Virus record (IMG/VR): IMGVR_UViG_3300035162_001401
Span: 1 to 20,841 of that record
Source: a virus
DNA: 20,841 nucleotides
Direction: 5' to 3' (one strand)
The notes under the pieces: generated by a model
The model's input: the letters and a program-made list of their open reading frames with translations, nothing else
Databases searched by the model: none
What the model was told of the DNA's origin: nothing
Program-made: the position numbers and the translations under genes
In this document: positions 1-6,791 of the stretch, in pieces
How positions within the stretch are numbered: the stretch's first letter is position 1
Layout of the letters: each line of letters begins with the position of its first letter

Positions 1-1894
1 CTTGCTGTAATGAAACCTGAATGTTTTGTTCTAATTGTTGTTTTTGTTCTTCATCTGGTTCAAGTTCTAAAAATATTCCAAAATCATGCATTGCTACTTT
101 TTCCATTTCGTCTAAAGTAGATACATTAAAAGTGTTAATACTATTTAATAATGCTTCTTTAGTTAAAGGAAATTGTAATGCATCATTTACTCTTAAACTT
201 ATATTTTCAGCTGTTTTAATAGTAATGTACATTAAAGATTTTAATACGTGCCTTGTGGCTGTGTTTGAATTTGCGGCTGCCATTTTTTGTAAACCTACTA
301 AAGCATTCTTATCTGGCATACTACCATCAACTGCTTCATTCAATCCAGTCGTATCTCTTATCATTTGTAAGTAGTATTGATAAGTTTGTATTAGAGATTG
401 TATTTTAGCAAGCCCACTAGAGGATTGTAATTCTTGTATAGGAACTTTACCTCTATTTAATTCTCCATCTTGCGTTAAAGATCTTCCAACAATACTACCT
501 GTTTGAAAATACATATTTAATGCTTCTGCTGGATTATAATTTGTTCCATTGCCAAGGTCAACTTCCGCAAGCCCGTCCATATCTAAATATACTCCATCTG
601 GAACCACACGAGATAATACTTGCTGTAGCTTTAAATGAGTTAATTGAATCATATCCGCAAAGCTTGTAACTCTACTTACTAATGAATCTATTCTACCTTT
701 GTACATTCTAGGTGCTGAAATAGAATAGCTCATATTAACTTTTGTAGTATCAGCATATGGCCTAGTCATGTTTTCAGCAAACTTCCACTCTAAAATTTTA
801 CCCATCCCAAGAACCTTAGCCCCTGTATATAATACTTCTATACTTCTAAACACTCTTTCAAAGTTGTCGTTTTTAGGTGGGTCAAAAGAATCATCTTTTT
901 CAATTGTTTTTTCTAAACCTTGATCGGTTTTTTTAATTTTAAAAACTTGATTAGTATATGTTTTATATTCAAAATATAATATAGAAACAAGATTATTATC
1001 ATCTTGTCCTCCATAATTTCTTACATAATTACTATATTGGGAAGGTCCTTTGTATTTTTGTATTTCTTCTAATTCACTATCTGTTAAAGCCGGAAATTGT
1101 CTTTTAACTTCTGATAAGCTTAAGTTTTTGACCTCTCCAACATAATATATGTCTTCAAAATTAGGATCTTCTGTATAAGAATAAACTATTGCGGCGGGAT
1201 CTACATAATCAACTGTAACACCTTCAGATAGATTAAAACTTGTTTTTGAAACACCAATTCCTAATACTGCTAAATCATATGCAATTCTTCTTTGATCTTC
1301 TTCAAACTTGTTAGCTTCAAAAACATTTTTTATTAATTCTTCTTCGGCAATTTCTACGCTTTGCTTGTAATTTAATTGTAAAAATAAATCTAATTCATCT
1401 TGATTTGCAGGTAGTTTTGATGGATCTGGAGAAGAATATAAATTGTCTCCAGTAACAGCATTTAATTGATCAATATATTCTTTATTTATAATATCATTTA
1501 AAGCATTAAAAGCATAATCAGTTCTTTCTTTTAAAGCAAAAGGATCAGTTGCAAAAGATTTTATTTCATATCCTTTATCTGTCATTCCGTTTACTACAAT
1601 GTCTACAAACTTCGGAATTACTGGTACAATTTTCCAATCTAAATTTAAATAAGACAAATCACCATTAATAGATAATTCATCTTTATATTTTGAAACGGGT
1701 TGTTCCCCTCTAGCATATAATCTTAAGCTATGATAGTTTTGAAAATTCTGTAAATATCTATCACCGCCTATATCTTGTCTGAACCATTCGTTTTCAATGG
1801 CTTGAGCCACTTGTAACCCATAGTCATAACTATTCTTTACTGAATCTGGTACTACCTGATCTGGGAATGAACTGTTATAATTTGTGTAAACCAT
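1..1894 (-). CDS. Phage portal protein, C-terminus beyond window
   Basis: I translated this frame by hand: it opens with ATG at 1894 and stays open to base 1, giving 631 residues with the stop outside the window. It starts MVYTNYNSSFPDQVVPDSVK. Near bases 230-350 it carries a conserved segment containing TGLNEAVDGSMPDKNALVG followed by LQKMAAANSNTATRHVL. This type of segment (TGLN, DGS-PD, ALVG, N-NTATRH) is what I recall from portal proteins of crAss-like and related Bacteroidota phages. Portals form the dodecameric ring at the capsid vertex through which DNA is packaged and ejected. Its ATG directly follows the TAA of the large terminase with no gap, and the terminase-portal order is the usual phage arrangement. 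The upstream bases are A-rich with no Shine-Dalgarno sequence. Function is assigned by remembered family resemblance plus context; the crAss-like link is less certain than the portal call. Confidence 0.85.
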   Translation of the reverse strand, partial: MVYTNYNSSFPDQVVPDSVKNSYDYGLQVAQAIENEWFRQDIGGDRYLQNFQNYHSLRLYARGEQPVSKYKDELSINGDLSYLNLDWKIVPVIPKFVDIVVNGMTDKGYEIKSFATDPFALKERTDYAFNALNDIINKEYIDQLNAVTGDNLYSSPDPSKLPANQDELDLFLQLNYKQSVEIAEEELIKNVFEANKFEEDQRRIAYDLAVLGIGVSKTSFNLSEGVTVDYVDPAAIVYSYTEDPNFEDIYYVGEVKNLSLSEVKRQFPALTDSELEEIQKYKGPSQYSNYVRNYGGQDDNNLVSILYFEYKTYTNQVFKIKKTDQGLEKTIEKDDSFDPPKNDNFERVFRSIEVLYTGAKVLGMGKILEWKFAENMTRPYADTTKVNMSYSISAPRMYKGRIDSLVSRVTSFADMIQLTHLKLQQVLSRVVPDGVYLDMDGLAEVDLGNGTNYNPAEALNMYFQTGSIVGRSLTQDGELNRGKVPIQELQSSSGLAKIQSLIQTYQYYLQMIRDTTGLNEAVDGSMPDKNALVGLQKMAAANSNTATRHVLKSLMYITIKTAENISLRVNDALQFPLTKEALLNSINTFNVSTLDEMEKVAMHDFGIFLELEPDEEQKQQLEQNIQVSLQQ

Positions 1895-4120
1895 TTATTT
1901 TTGAATTATTTTTGATGTAAAGCCATCATTGTTATATTTTTTTATTCCTAAACTCATAGGTTTTAAAACCCTTTTAGCTACGGGAGCATACTTATTTTTA
2001 TTACATGCCATTATAGCTAAGCCTGAGCTAATTGATGCATCAAATTTTGTTCTGTTATTTAAATTAAATTTAGACCAATCATTGAGTGTTCTTATAAAAT
2101 ACATATCTCCATATGTATCATTATTAAATCCAATATAAGAATCTATGTAGCTTTCTATTGCGGCTGCGTGTGCTTGCTTCATATCTTCACTGGAGTTTGG
2201 TACACCACCAATTTCTCTTTCAGTAACAGATAATTTATTATAGGTTTTGTCCGGTCTGTTTATTGAATAGCCTCTATAACCTCTTCTTTTTAAATAATAT
2301 AATAACCTAGGTTTGTTATTCTCTGCTAAGATAGGCATCCCATAGAACACTAAAGCCATTAATACATCCTCAAAAAAGGTTTCTGCATTATCAGGTCTTG
2401 CAACGTATTCTAAAAAAAACATATTAGGTGGTACATCTTCCATAGAAAACTTAGTTAATCCGTGTAAAGATCCTTTAGACCCTCTACCATCAACTGTACC
2501 AGATATATCGTAACTATCACATCCAAATGCGCCACAGTGTTCATTGCCTGGATATTTAGCTCCATTCTTTAAAATCATTCTGTTTTGCATATTGCTATCT
2601 GGAACCCAAGAAACAAAAAATCTACCTTTATTATTTGGTACAAACATTACTTTTGTATCTCTAACACCACCTAACCATTGAAAGTTTCCTTGTGTTATTA
2701 AGCTAGAGTGTTTAATGTCTTCATTATAATCTATTTGTTCGTAAATCTTAGTTAGATTAAATAAAGATTGTTTTGTTTCATCCCTAAATGCATGCTGTAT
2801 AGTTCTTGGGAACTGTCTATAAAATTCATTTAAAGCATCTTGATCTGTTTTTAAACCTTCAACTTCGTTTTGCCAATAATCTATTACGCCTATATCTACT
2901 TCACTTTTATCTATACCAATTATTGGTTTTTCTGGCGTATCGAATATAGGTACTCCATATTTATCAATGAATCCTTCGTAGTTCCATTCCATAGGTATGA
3001 ACAAAGAATATAATCCTGAACTAGTCTGTCCGTTGCGGTTTCTTTTAGTAACGTTTGAATTTTCATATAATCTTTTAAAGTTTTCCCCTCCTTTATCTAA
3101 TGCATTTGATGTTGATCCCATCATACACTTACCTACTATTCTGCTACCTAATCTTAACGTGGTTTTAGTTACTCGCCAGTTGTTTAATATATTATCTGGT
3201 CTTTCCCATTTACCAGATTCATCATGTACTAGCAGTTTTAGTTTTTCTCCGTCATAACTGTTATCCCCTGTGTTCTTCCAGTCAATAGTAGTGTCTAATC
3301 CTTCAATATCTTTTAGCTGCTCGTTTAATTCTATTTTTCGTCTAGTTAGTTTCGACGCCGGGACCCTGTACGCAAGCTCTGTCTTCGGCCTGTCCATCCC
3401 GTCCTGTACCGGCTTGAAGAAGAACGGATAGTTCGTGGATATGGGTACAACCTTGTCGGTGAACATCTTTTTTGCATCAGCACCCGTCTTCGATAAAATT
3501 CCAAATCTAGCATCGCTTGATATCGTTGCCTGGCTAACAGTCTCTGATGATGCCATGAAGCTAAACCCAGACCGTCTATTCTTGAGGTAGCATATACCGT
3601 AACATCTACTGTCGGCCTTACAGGCCTCCCAAAAAATGTAGAATAGTCTGTTAGATTCCCTGAACTCTGCGGCCCCAACATCAATCTTGGTCCACTGCAA
3701 GTACATGTAGTGAGAACCAGTAACGTAAGTAGGGGTACCATTATTATAGAACGAAAACCCTTCTTCTCTAGCTTTAAATTCATTCTCTATATAGTTATAC
3801 CATTGTTCTTTAAAATTGTCTGGATAAGCATCCCAATCAAAAACGCTTTTAATTTTACTAAGCGCTTTGGGATATTCAAATTTTTCCCAATATTGTTCGA
3901 CTTTTACATTGCTTCTTTTGTAAGCTTTGTTTATTATTGGTAACCCAATCCTAAAGCCTTGTATATCATATATTGCACCTACTGTACCGTTTTTACTTAT
4001 AACTACTAAATCATATTCTTTGTTATAACCGTACTTAAAGCTTTTTAATCTATTTAACCTTTTTAAAGTATTAGGTCTTATGTGATCATCTACAATTGAA
4101 TATAGCGTTTGTTGATACAT
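1895..4120 (-). CDS. terL: Terminase large subunit (packaging ATPase and nuclease)
   Basis: This 741-residue protein is the motor that pumps DNA through the portal and cuts the concatemer. The ATPase half shows a deviant Walker A at residues 180-188 (KNRRSGFSF; R-x-x-G-x-S rather than GK[ST]), a Walker B at about 294-302 (LKLLVHDES, Asp300-Glu301) and a coupling-motif candidate at 333-339 (MMGSTSN). The nuclease half has candidate acidic metal ligands at Asp535 (FGCDSYD), Glu600 (ILAENNKP) and Asp694 (KFDASISSG). It is long for a TerL, as I recall is common in this Bacteroidota phage type. Its ATG overlaps the stop of the upstream 94-codon gene by one base (TAATG), and its own TAA touches the portal ATG. 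Residues about 132-257 are encoded by DNA of clearly higher GC than the rest of the gene. Confidence 0.9.
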   Translation of the reverse strand: MYQQTLYSIVDDHIRPNTLKRLNRLKSFKYGYNKEYDLVVISKNGTVGAIYDIQGFRIGLPIINKAYKRSNVKVEQYWEKFEYPKALSKIKSVFDWDAYPDNFKEQWYNYIENEFKAREEGFSFYNNGTPTYVTGSHYMYLQWTKIDVGAAEFRESNRLFYIFWEACKADSRCYGICYLKNRRSGFSFMASSETVSQATISSDARFGILSKTGADAKKMFTDKVVPISTNYPFFFKPVQDGMDRPKTELAYRVPASKLTRRKIELNEQLKDIEGLDTTIDWKNTGDNSYDGEKLKLLVHDESGKWERPDNILNNWRVTKTTLRLGSRIVGKCMMGSTSNALDKGGENFKRLYENSNVTKRNRNGQTSSGLYSLFIPMEWNYEGFIDKYGVPIFDTPEKPIIGIDKSEVDIGVIDYWQNEVEGLKTDQDALNEFYRQFPRTIQHAFRDETKQSLFNLTKIYEQIDYNEDIKHSSLITQGNFQWLGGVRDTKVMFVPNNKGRFFVSWVPDSNMQNRMILKNGAKYPGNEHCGAFGCDSYDISGTVDGRGSKGSLHGLTKFSMEDVPPNMFFLEYVARPDNAETFFEDVLMALVFYGMPILAENNKPRLLYYLKRRGYRGYSINRPDKTYNKLSVTEREIGGVPNSSEDMKQAHAAAIESYIDSYIGFNNDTYGDMYFIRTLNDWSKFNLNNRTKFDASISSGLAIMACNKNKYAPVAKRVLKPMSLGIKKYNNDGFTSKIIQK
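3351..3720. other. GC-rich patch inside terL
   Basis: By hand count this stretch is about 48% G+C, while the 120 bases at 3721-3840 are about 32% and 3241-3350 is about 37%. The edges are sharp, near 3350 and 3725. It encodes TerL residues about 132-257, including Walker A, and the terL frame is uninterrupted across it. Codons inside often end in G or C, unlike the flanks. Candidate explanations are a homologous import from a higher-GC relative, an extra constraint on the DNA, or a chimeric assembly. Confidence 0.7.
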
Positions 4121-4386
4121 TATTTAGATCTGCTTTCAGCAAAACCACCAAACTTTTTAGCTTGCTTTGTATTATCTTCTAACATTTTTTCTTCTTGCTC
4201 TATTCGGCTTAGTATTTCAAATGCATCAAATATTGCTAATTTTTTAGTTGCAGCAGCATTTTTAAGTCTGTCCGCAGATATGTCATCACCTGAATCTACA
4301 ATTGCTTCTTTAGCCACTTTAATTAACTCCTCAACTGCTAACTGCCCAGCCTGGATTATATTCAACTTCGTTTCCTTTGTGTTCAT
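4120..4386 (-). CDS. Small helical protein, candidate terminase small subunit
   Basis: The preferred product has 88 residues and starts MNTKETKLNIIQAGQLAVEE. An upstream in-frame ATG at 4404 would add six residues (MILLLN), but the ATG at 4386 is preceded by an A-rich leader (TTATTAAAT) like its neighbours and gives a more typical hydrophilic start. The protein is predicted helical, with a charged segment ending in GGFAESRSK. It lies immediately upstream of terL and overlaps it by one base, the usual place for a small terminase subunit, which recognises DNA and recruits TerL. I see no clear helix-turn-helix, so the assignment rests on position, size and helical character. The first 56 bases overlap the end of the 201-codon gene in another frame. 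It could instead be an unrelated packaging or head protein. Confidence 0.6.
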   Translation of the reverse strand: MNTKETKLNIIQAGQLAVEELIKVAKEAIVDSGDDISADRLKNAAATKKLAIFDAFEILSRIEQEEKMLEDNTKQAKKFGGFAESRSK

Positions 4387-4936
4387 ATTTAATAACAATA
4401 TCATTTGATTTCATACAGTATAAACGCTCATTGTCTATTATAAATTCCCATTCACCATTAGGCGTGTAGCCTACTAGGTCACCAGAGCTAATATCGAGCT
4501 CGTTTAAAGAGCTATTGTCATATTTTAATATACCAATAAGGGCTTGTTCTTTTTCTTGCTTTAAATAGTCATTATTTAAAATAGGCTTAACAAAGCATCT
4601 GTCTCCAAAAGACTTCCACTTCCCTTCTGTTCTATATAAATAAATTTGATCTATCTGACAAAAATATAAATTATCTTTAAAATATTTACTACCGTTTTTT
4701 TCTTTACCTCTTATATCATAATATCTTCTAAAAATATTATGATGTATTATTATTTCATCACCTACTTTAATAGGTGTTTTGTATGCTAAGGGTATTGAAA
4801 TTACTTTAGCTTTTTTATTTATAAACTTAAAAGATTCTATATTACAATTTAATATTAAATTTTTATCGTTTACTTTTAAATTATTATCATATCTTTCTCC
4901 TATTGGTTCAACAATAAAATCGTATATGCTATTCAT
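4331..4936 (-). CDS. Tandem GroES-like (double Cpn10) protein
   Basis: This 201-residue protein reads as two GroES-type beta barrels. The first half (about 5-102) has KVGDEIIIHHN (57-67) and a closing IDQIYLYR, matching the GroES pattern VKVGD-x-V followed by ESDILA. The second half (about 106-187) begins GDRCFVKPI, like the opening strand of Cpn10, then SGDLVGYTPNGEWEFIID (151-168) and ERLYCMKSNDIVIKYE, again the GroES C-terminal pattern. I do not see a typical GGIVL mobile loop in either half, so binding to a chaperonin is not assured. It could be a structural protein that reuses the fold. It overlaps the upstream 76-codon gene by 8 bases and the downstream candidate TerS by 56. The fold call is my own pattern reading, not a database result. 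Confidence 0.55.
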   Translation of the reverse strand: MNSIYDFIVEPIGERYDNNLKVNDKNLILNCNIESFKFINKKAKVISIPLAYKTPIKVGDEIIIHHNIFRRYYDIRGKEKNGSKYFKDNLYFCQIDQIYLYRTEGKWKSFGDRCFVKPILNNDYLKQEKEQALIGILKYDNSSLNELDISSGDLVGYTPNGEWEFIIDNERLYCMKSNDIVIKYEHKGNEVEYNPGWAVSS

Positions 4937-5159
4937 ATTCTAAATTATATTCAACGGACACCGGCATGTTATAGTTAAACTTTTTCCATGGCAACACCTC
5001 ATTATTTTTTTTAATAAATATATTATAAGAATGGTCAGTTTCGTCCAACACGATATAAGCTATTTTATGTCCCCCATAGACCTCTTGCCCAACAGAGTAG
5101 TGCATAGCATCGCTTTTATATTCAGATCCAATACTGATCTTCCTTATAATACTAGACAT
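4929..5159 (-). CDS. Conserved small hypothetical phage protein
   Basis: This 76-residue protein begins MSSIIRKISIGSEY and contains GGHKIAYIVLDE and the phrase LPWKKFNYNMPVSVEYN. I recall similar small proteins in Bacteroidota phages, always uncharacterised. The composition suggests a small beta-rich domain with no signal peptide, membrane segment or catalytic motif. Its ATG follows the stop of the 90-codon gene by one base, and its TAG overlaps the start of the tandem GroES-like gene by 8 bases, so the three are probably translationally coupled. Function unknown. Confidence 0.75.
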   Translation of the reverse strand: MSSIIRKISIGSEYKSDAMHYSVGQEVYGGHKIAYIVLDETDHSYNIFIKKNNEVLPWKKFNYNMPVSVEYNLEYE

Positions 5160-5160
5160 C

Positions 5161-5433
5161 TTATTGTTTTACTTCTTCAGAAGATTCGATTTCAGTATAC
5201 TCACCTGTTTCCAAGTCAATGCTAATTGCACCGTATTCTTTTTCTAACTCCTTTTTATATTCTTCCATTTGTTGGCTTATGCCGGCATATTCGTGTAACA
5301 GTACATGCTTTTGGTTTTCAACAAATCCAACGTCTCTTAAAAGATTAGCCATTGATGTTTGCTGTTCTTTAACTTTAGCAAGTTGTTCTTCTGTTACTTT
5401 GTTTTTTACTTCTTTTGTTTTTACTTTTTTCAT
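5161..5433 (-). CDS. Coiled-coil hypothetical phage protein
   Basis: The product is 90 residues. A Lys-rich N-terminus (MKKVKTKEVKNKVTEEQLAK) is followed by a long helical, heptad-like stretch (about 15-68) and an acidic C-terminus (EYGAISIDLETGEYTEIESS). This layout, a short coiled coil ending in a small acidic beta strand, is one I recognise from uncharacterised proteins common in Bacteroidota phages. It starts after an AT-rich leader without a Shine-Dalgarno sequence, 25 bases beyond the holin stop, and is the first gene of a tight run leading to the terminase. It may be a scaffold or adaptor; function unknown. Confidence 0.72.
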   Translation of the reverse strand: MKKVKTKEVKNKVTEEQLAKVKEQQTSMANLLRDVGFVENQKHVLLHEYAGISQQMEEYKKELEKEYGAISIDLETGEYTEIESSEEVKQ

Positions 5434-5458
5434 TTGATTAAATTTAATTGATTATAAA

Positions 5459-5839
5459 TTATTTTGTTTTGTCTTTTATTTTTTCAAAAGTACGTAAACC
5501 CCCAAGGCCTAACATACCTAATAGTACAGTCATTAAATGCTCCATTTGTAATGCTGGAGGAGCGTCAGTTGTTTTTGTAATCCAAATAAATAAATCTCTT
5601 ATAACAAAATTGTAAGCTAATGCAACTCCGCAAACCCATCCTATAAATGGACGCCAACCTGCAACAAATACTGTTCTATGGCCAGCTTCGATTTCATTTA
5701 TTTTAGTTTGTAATTCAATAATTTCATTAGGGTCTAATTCTTTACCCTTAATAGCTTCTCGAATTTCCCATGCTAAATTACCCGCAACAGATTTTCTACT
5801 GTCACCACCTTTTAAAAGGCCTAATAATAATTTCCACAT
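5459..5839 (-). CDS. Three-helix-type phage holin
   Basis: This 126-residue protein matches the layout of the holin family called 3TM or GTA_holin_3TM. An N-terminal amphipathic region (MWKLLLGLLKGG) is followed by a charged helix with ELQTKINEIEAGHRTVFVAG. A membrane segment covers about 63-88, with the typical phrase GWRPFIGWVCGVALAYNFVI. A final hydrophobic helix at about 100-117 contains the characteristic TVLLGMLGLGGLRTFEKI. Holins open the inner membrane at the end of infection so that the lytic enzyme can reach peptidoglycan. The gene lies two bases after the HExxH peptidase-like gene, consistent with a lysis cluster. No classical endolysin is visible in the window. Strong family resemblance. 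Confidence 0.85.
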   Translation of the reverse strand: MWKLLLGLLKGGDSRKSVAGNLAWEIREAIKGKELDPNEIIELQTKINEIEAGHRTVFVAGWRPFIGWVCGVALAYNFVIRDLFIWITKTTDAPPALQMEHLMTVLLGMLGLGGLRTFEKIKDKTK

Positions 5840-5841
5840 AA

Positions 5842-6150
5842 TTAAGCTTTATCGTAAGCTTCTTTTTCCCAAGGAAGATTTTTTGCCCCTTCTTGCATTT
5901 TGCTTCTTGAATACGTTTTACCTTTCCAGTAAACGTTTTTATCGTCGTAATCTAAATCACCTCTTTTAAATTGATCTATATGAACCATCTCGTGATCTAT
6001 AACTTTTTCTTTATCTTTTGGGTTTACATTAATATCAACTAATATAGAACCGTTATTATTAGCTTTACCTAAAACCATGCCTCCTAAGTCTACACTATAT
6101 ATAGGTGTGTTATCGCAACTGTAAGGTGGTGTGTTTAGTTTAAACGCCAT
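5842..6150 (-). CDS. HExxH metallopeptidase-like small protein
   Basis: The product is 102 residues. HEMVH at 53-57 is a canonical HExxH zinc site, and WEKEA at 94-98 supplies a plausible third glutamate ligand, as in gluzincin-type folds. The preceding GSILVDINVNPKD resembles an edge strand before an active-site helix. No signal peptide or membrane helix is visible. It starts inside the end of the 51-codon gene (11-base overlap) and ends two bases before the holin, so a role in lysis or virion maturation is possible. Reduced peptidase-like domains of this kind occur in Bacteroidota phages to my recollection, but I know of no proven substrate. The metal site is seen in the sequence; the activity is inferred. 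Confidence 0.7.
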   Translation of the reverse strand: MAFKLNTPPYSCDNTPIYSVDLGGMVLGKANNNGSILVDINVNPKDKEKVIDHEMVHIDQFKRGDLDYDDKNVYWKGKTYSRSKMQEGAKNLPWEKEAYDKA

Positions 6151-6295
6151 AAGGGAATTTTTTATTTAAAGCTTCTTTTCTTTTTTGACAACCACAAGGT
6201 TTCTTTAAACTTTTAGAAATTGAATCTACAACAGTTTTTACACCTGTTACAGTGGTTATTTTTTCAATAGTATCTCCTAGTCCTGTTGCTTTCAT
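6140..6295 (-). CDS. 51-residue Cys-containing phage mini-protein
   Basis: I found this small gene by hand. ATG at 6295 opens MKATGLGDTIEKITTVTGVK and the frame ends KFPYGV at a TAA at 6142-6140. An amphipathic helix (7-30) is followed by a CGC motif (Cys34, Cys36) and a basic stretch with LNKKFPY. I recognise this layout (GLGDTIEK..., CGC-x-x-R, LN-x-x-FPY) as a recurring tiny protein in marine phages of unknown function. The two cysteines could bind metal with a partner or form a dimer. It follows the terminator-like hairpin by 15 bases and overlaps the metallopeptidase-like gene by 11 bases. Starting at 6295 is supported by the conserved N-terminus and the AT-rich leader. Confidence 0.72.
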   Translation of the reverse strand: MKATGLGDTIEKITTVTGVKTVVDSISKSLKKPCGCQKRKEALNKKFPYGV

Positions 6296-6309
6296 ATGAT
6301 TAAAATTAT

Positions 6310-6335
6310 ATACCCCCTGCCTAAACAGGAGGCAT
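6310..6335 (-). terminator. Terminator-like hairpin after the 126-residue virion protein gene
   Basis: On minus-strand RNA, AUGCCUCCUG pairs with CAGGGGGUAU over ten base pairs (eight Watson-Crick, two G-U wobbles) around a six-base loop. On plus-strand RNA the two wobbles become A-C mismatches, so the structure fits the direction of transcription. It is followed by AUAUAAUUUUAAU rather than a clean U run. It lies between the 126-codon and 51-codon genes and may be a partial terminator, a processing site or a transcript-stabilising hairpin. Confidence 0.5.
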
Positions 6336-6347
6336 ATTAGTTAATAA

Positions 6348-6728
6348 TTAAGGAGTATAAGTAACTGTGTTTGCGTAAAGTTGCAAGTTAGTATACAAAG
6401 GAGCTTGTCCTGGGGTTGGTACACCACCGGTTTGATCTTTTCCTAAGCTTACGGATGCTTTAACTCCACCTGGATTAGCAGTAAGTGCTCTGTTTACAAA
6501 TGCAATTGGTGATCCTGAGGTGTAATCAGGTATCCCAGCACCTCCTGCAGAATCTGTTGAAATTAGAAAGTCAATTTTAGTTAGTGATGATGTAGTTAAA
6601 GCTACAGTTAATACTCCTGTTGCGTCTACGTAACTAATGTTACTGATTTGATCTACGTTTACTAGTACTTCTCCTTCTGTTAGTGGAGCACCAGTATTAA
6701 CGATACTGAATGATAAAAATTTAGCCAT
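6348..6728 (-). CDS. Probable small virion protein
   Basis: This 126-residue, beta-rich acidic protein starts MAKFLSFSIVNTGAPLTEGE. Later it contains the phrase FVNRALTANPGGVKASVSL, which I recall from small structural-type proteins of marine phages. There is no signal peptide, membrane helix or catalytic motif. It has an isolated expression unit: a 63-base intergenic region upstream with a CA-rich, G-free leader, and a stable hairpin just after its stop. That suggests it is made in quantity, as expected of a virion component such as a decoration or head-fibre protein. The assignment is inference from composition, context and weak recollection. Confidence 0.6.
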   Translation of the reverse strand: MAKFLSFSIVNTGAPLTEGEVLVNVDQISNISYVDATGVLTVALTTSSLTKIDFLISTDSAGGAGIPDYTSGSPIAFVNRALTANPGGVKASVSLGKDQTGGVPTPGQAPLYTNLQLYANTVTYTP

Positions 6729-6764
6729 TGTGTTTGTGTTTGTAATTGTGATTGTTTTTGTTTG
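6729..6764 (-). promoter_or_regulatory. CA-rich, G-free leader before the 126-codon gene
   Basis: The 36 bases before the ATG contain no G on the transcribed strand and consist of repeated ACA and AAC units, ending AATTACAAACACAAACACA. There is no Shine-Dalgarno sequence. Such a leader cannot fold and probably acts as an open ribosome landing site, in keeping with A-rich, Shine-Dalgarno-independent initiation known in Bacteroidota. The remaining intergenic bases up to 6791 show only a weak 4-bp hairpin possibility. Confidence 0.5.
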
Positions 6765-6791
6765 CTAGGGTTTATACAGTCCTATCTGTTA

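Noticed and set aside
21-374. Plus-strand ORF of 117 codons at the left edge
   Set aside because: It lies opposite the conserved end of the portal gene and has a Ser/Ala-rich shadow composition.
3346-3783. Out-of-frame 145-codon minus-strand ORF inside terL with a lipobox-like start (LLTLLVLTTC)
   Set aside because: It coincides with the GC-rich patch, where stops are rare by composition, and its remainder is an Arg/Ser-rich shadow sequence. An embedded lipoprotein, like the nested o-spanin of lambda, seems unlikely inside a terminase.
6768-6791. Possible hairpin between the 159- and 126-codon genes
   Set aside because: Only a 4-bp TAGG/CCTA stem is available, too weak to call.
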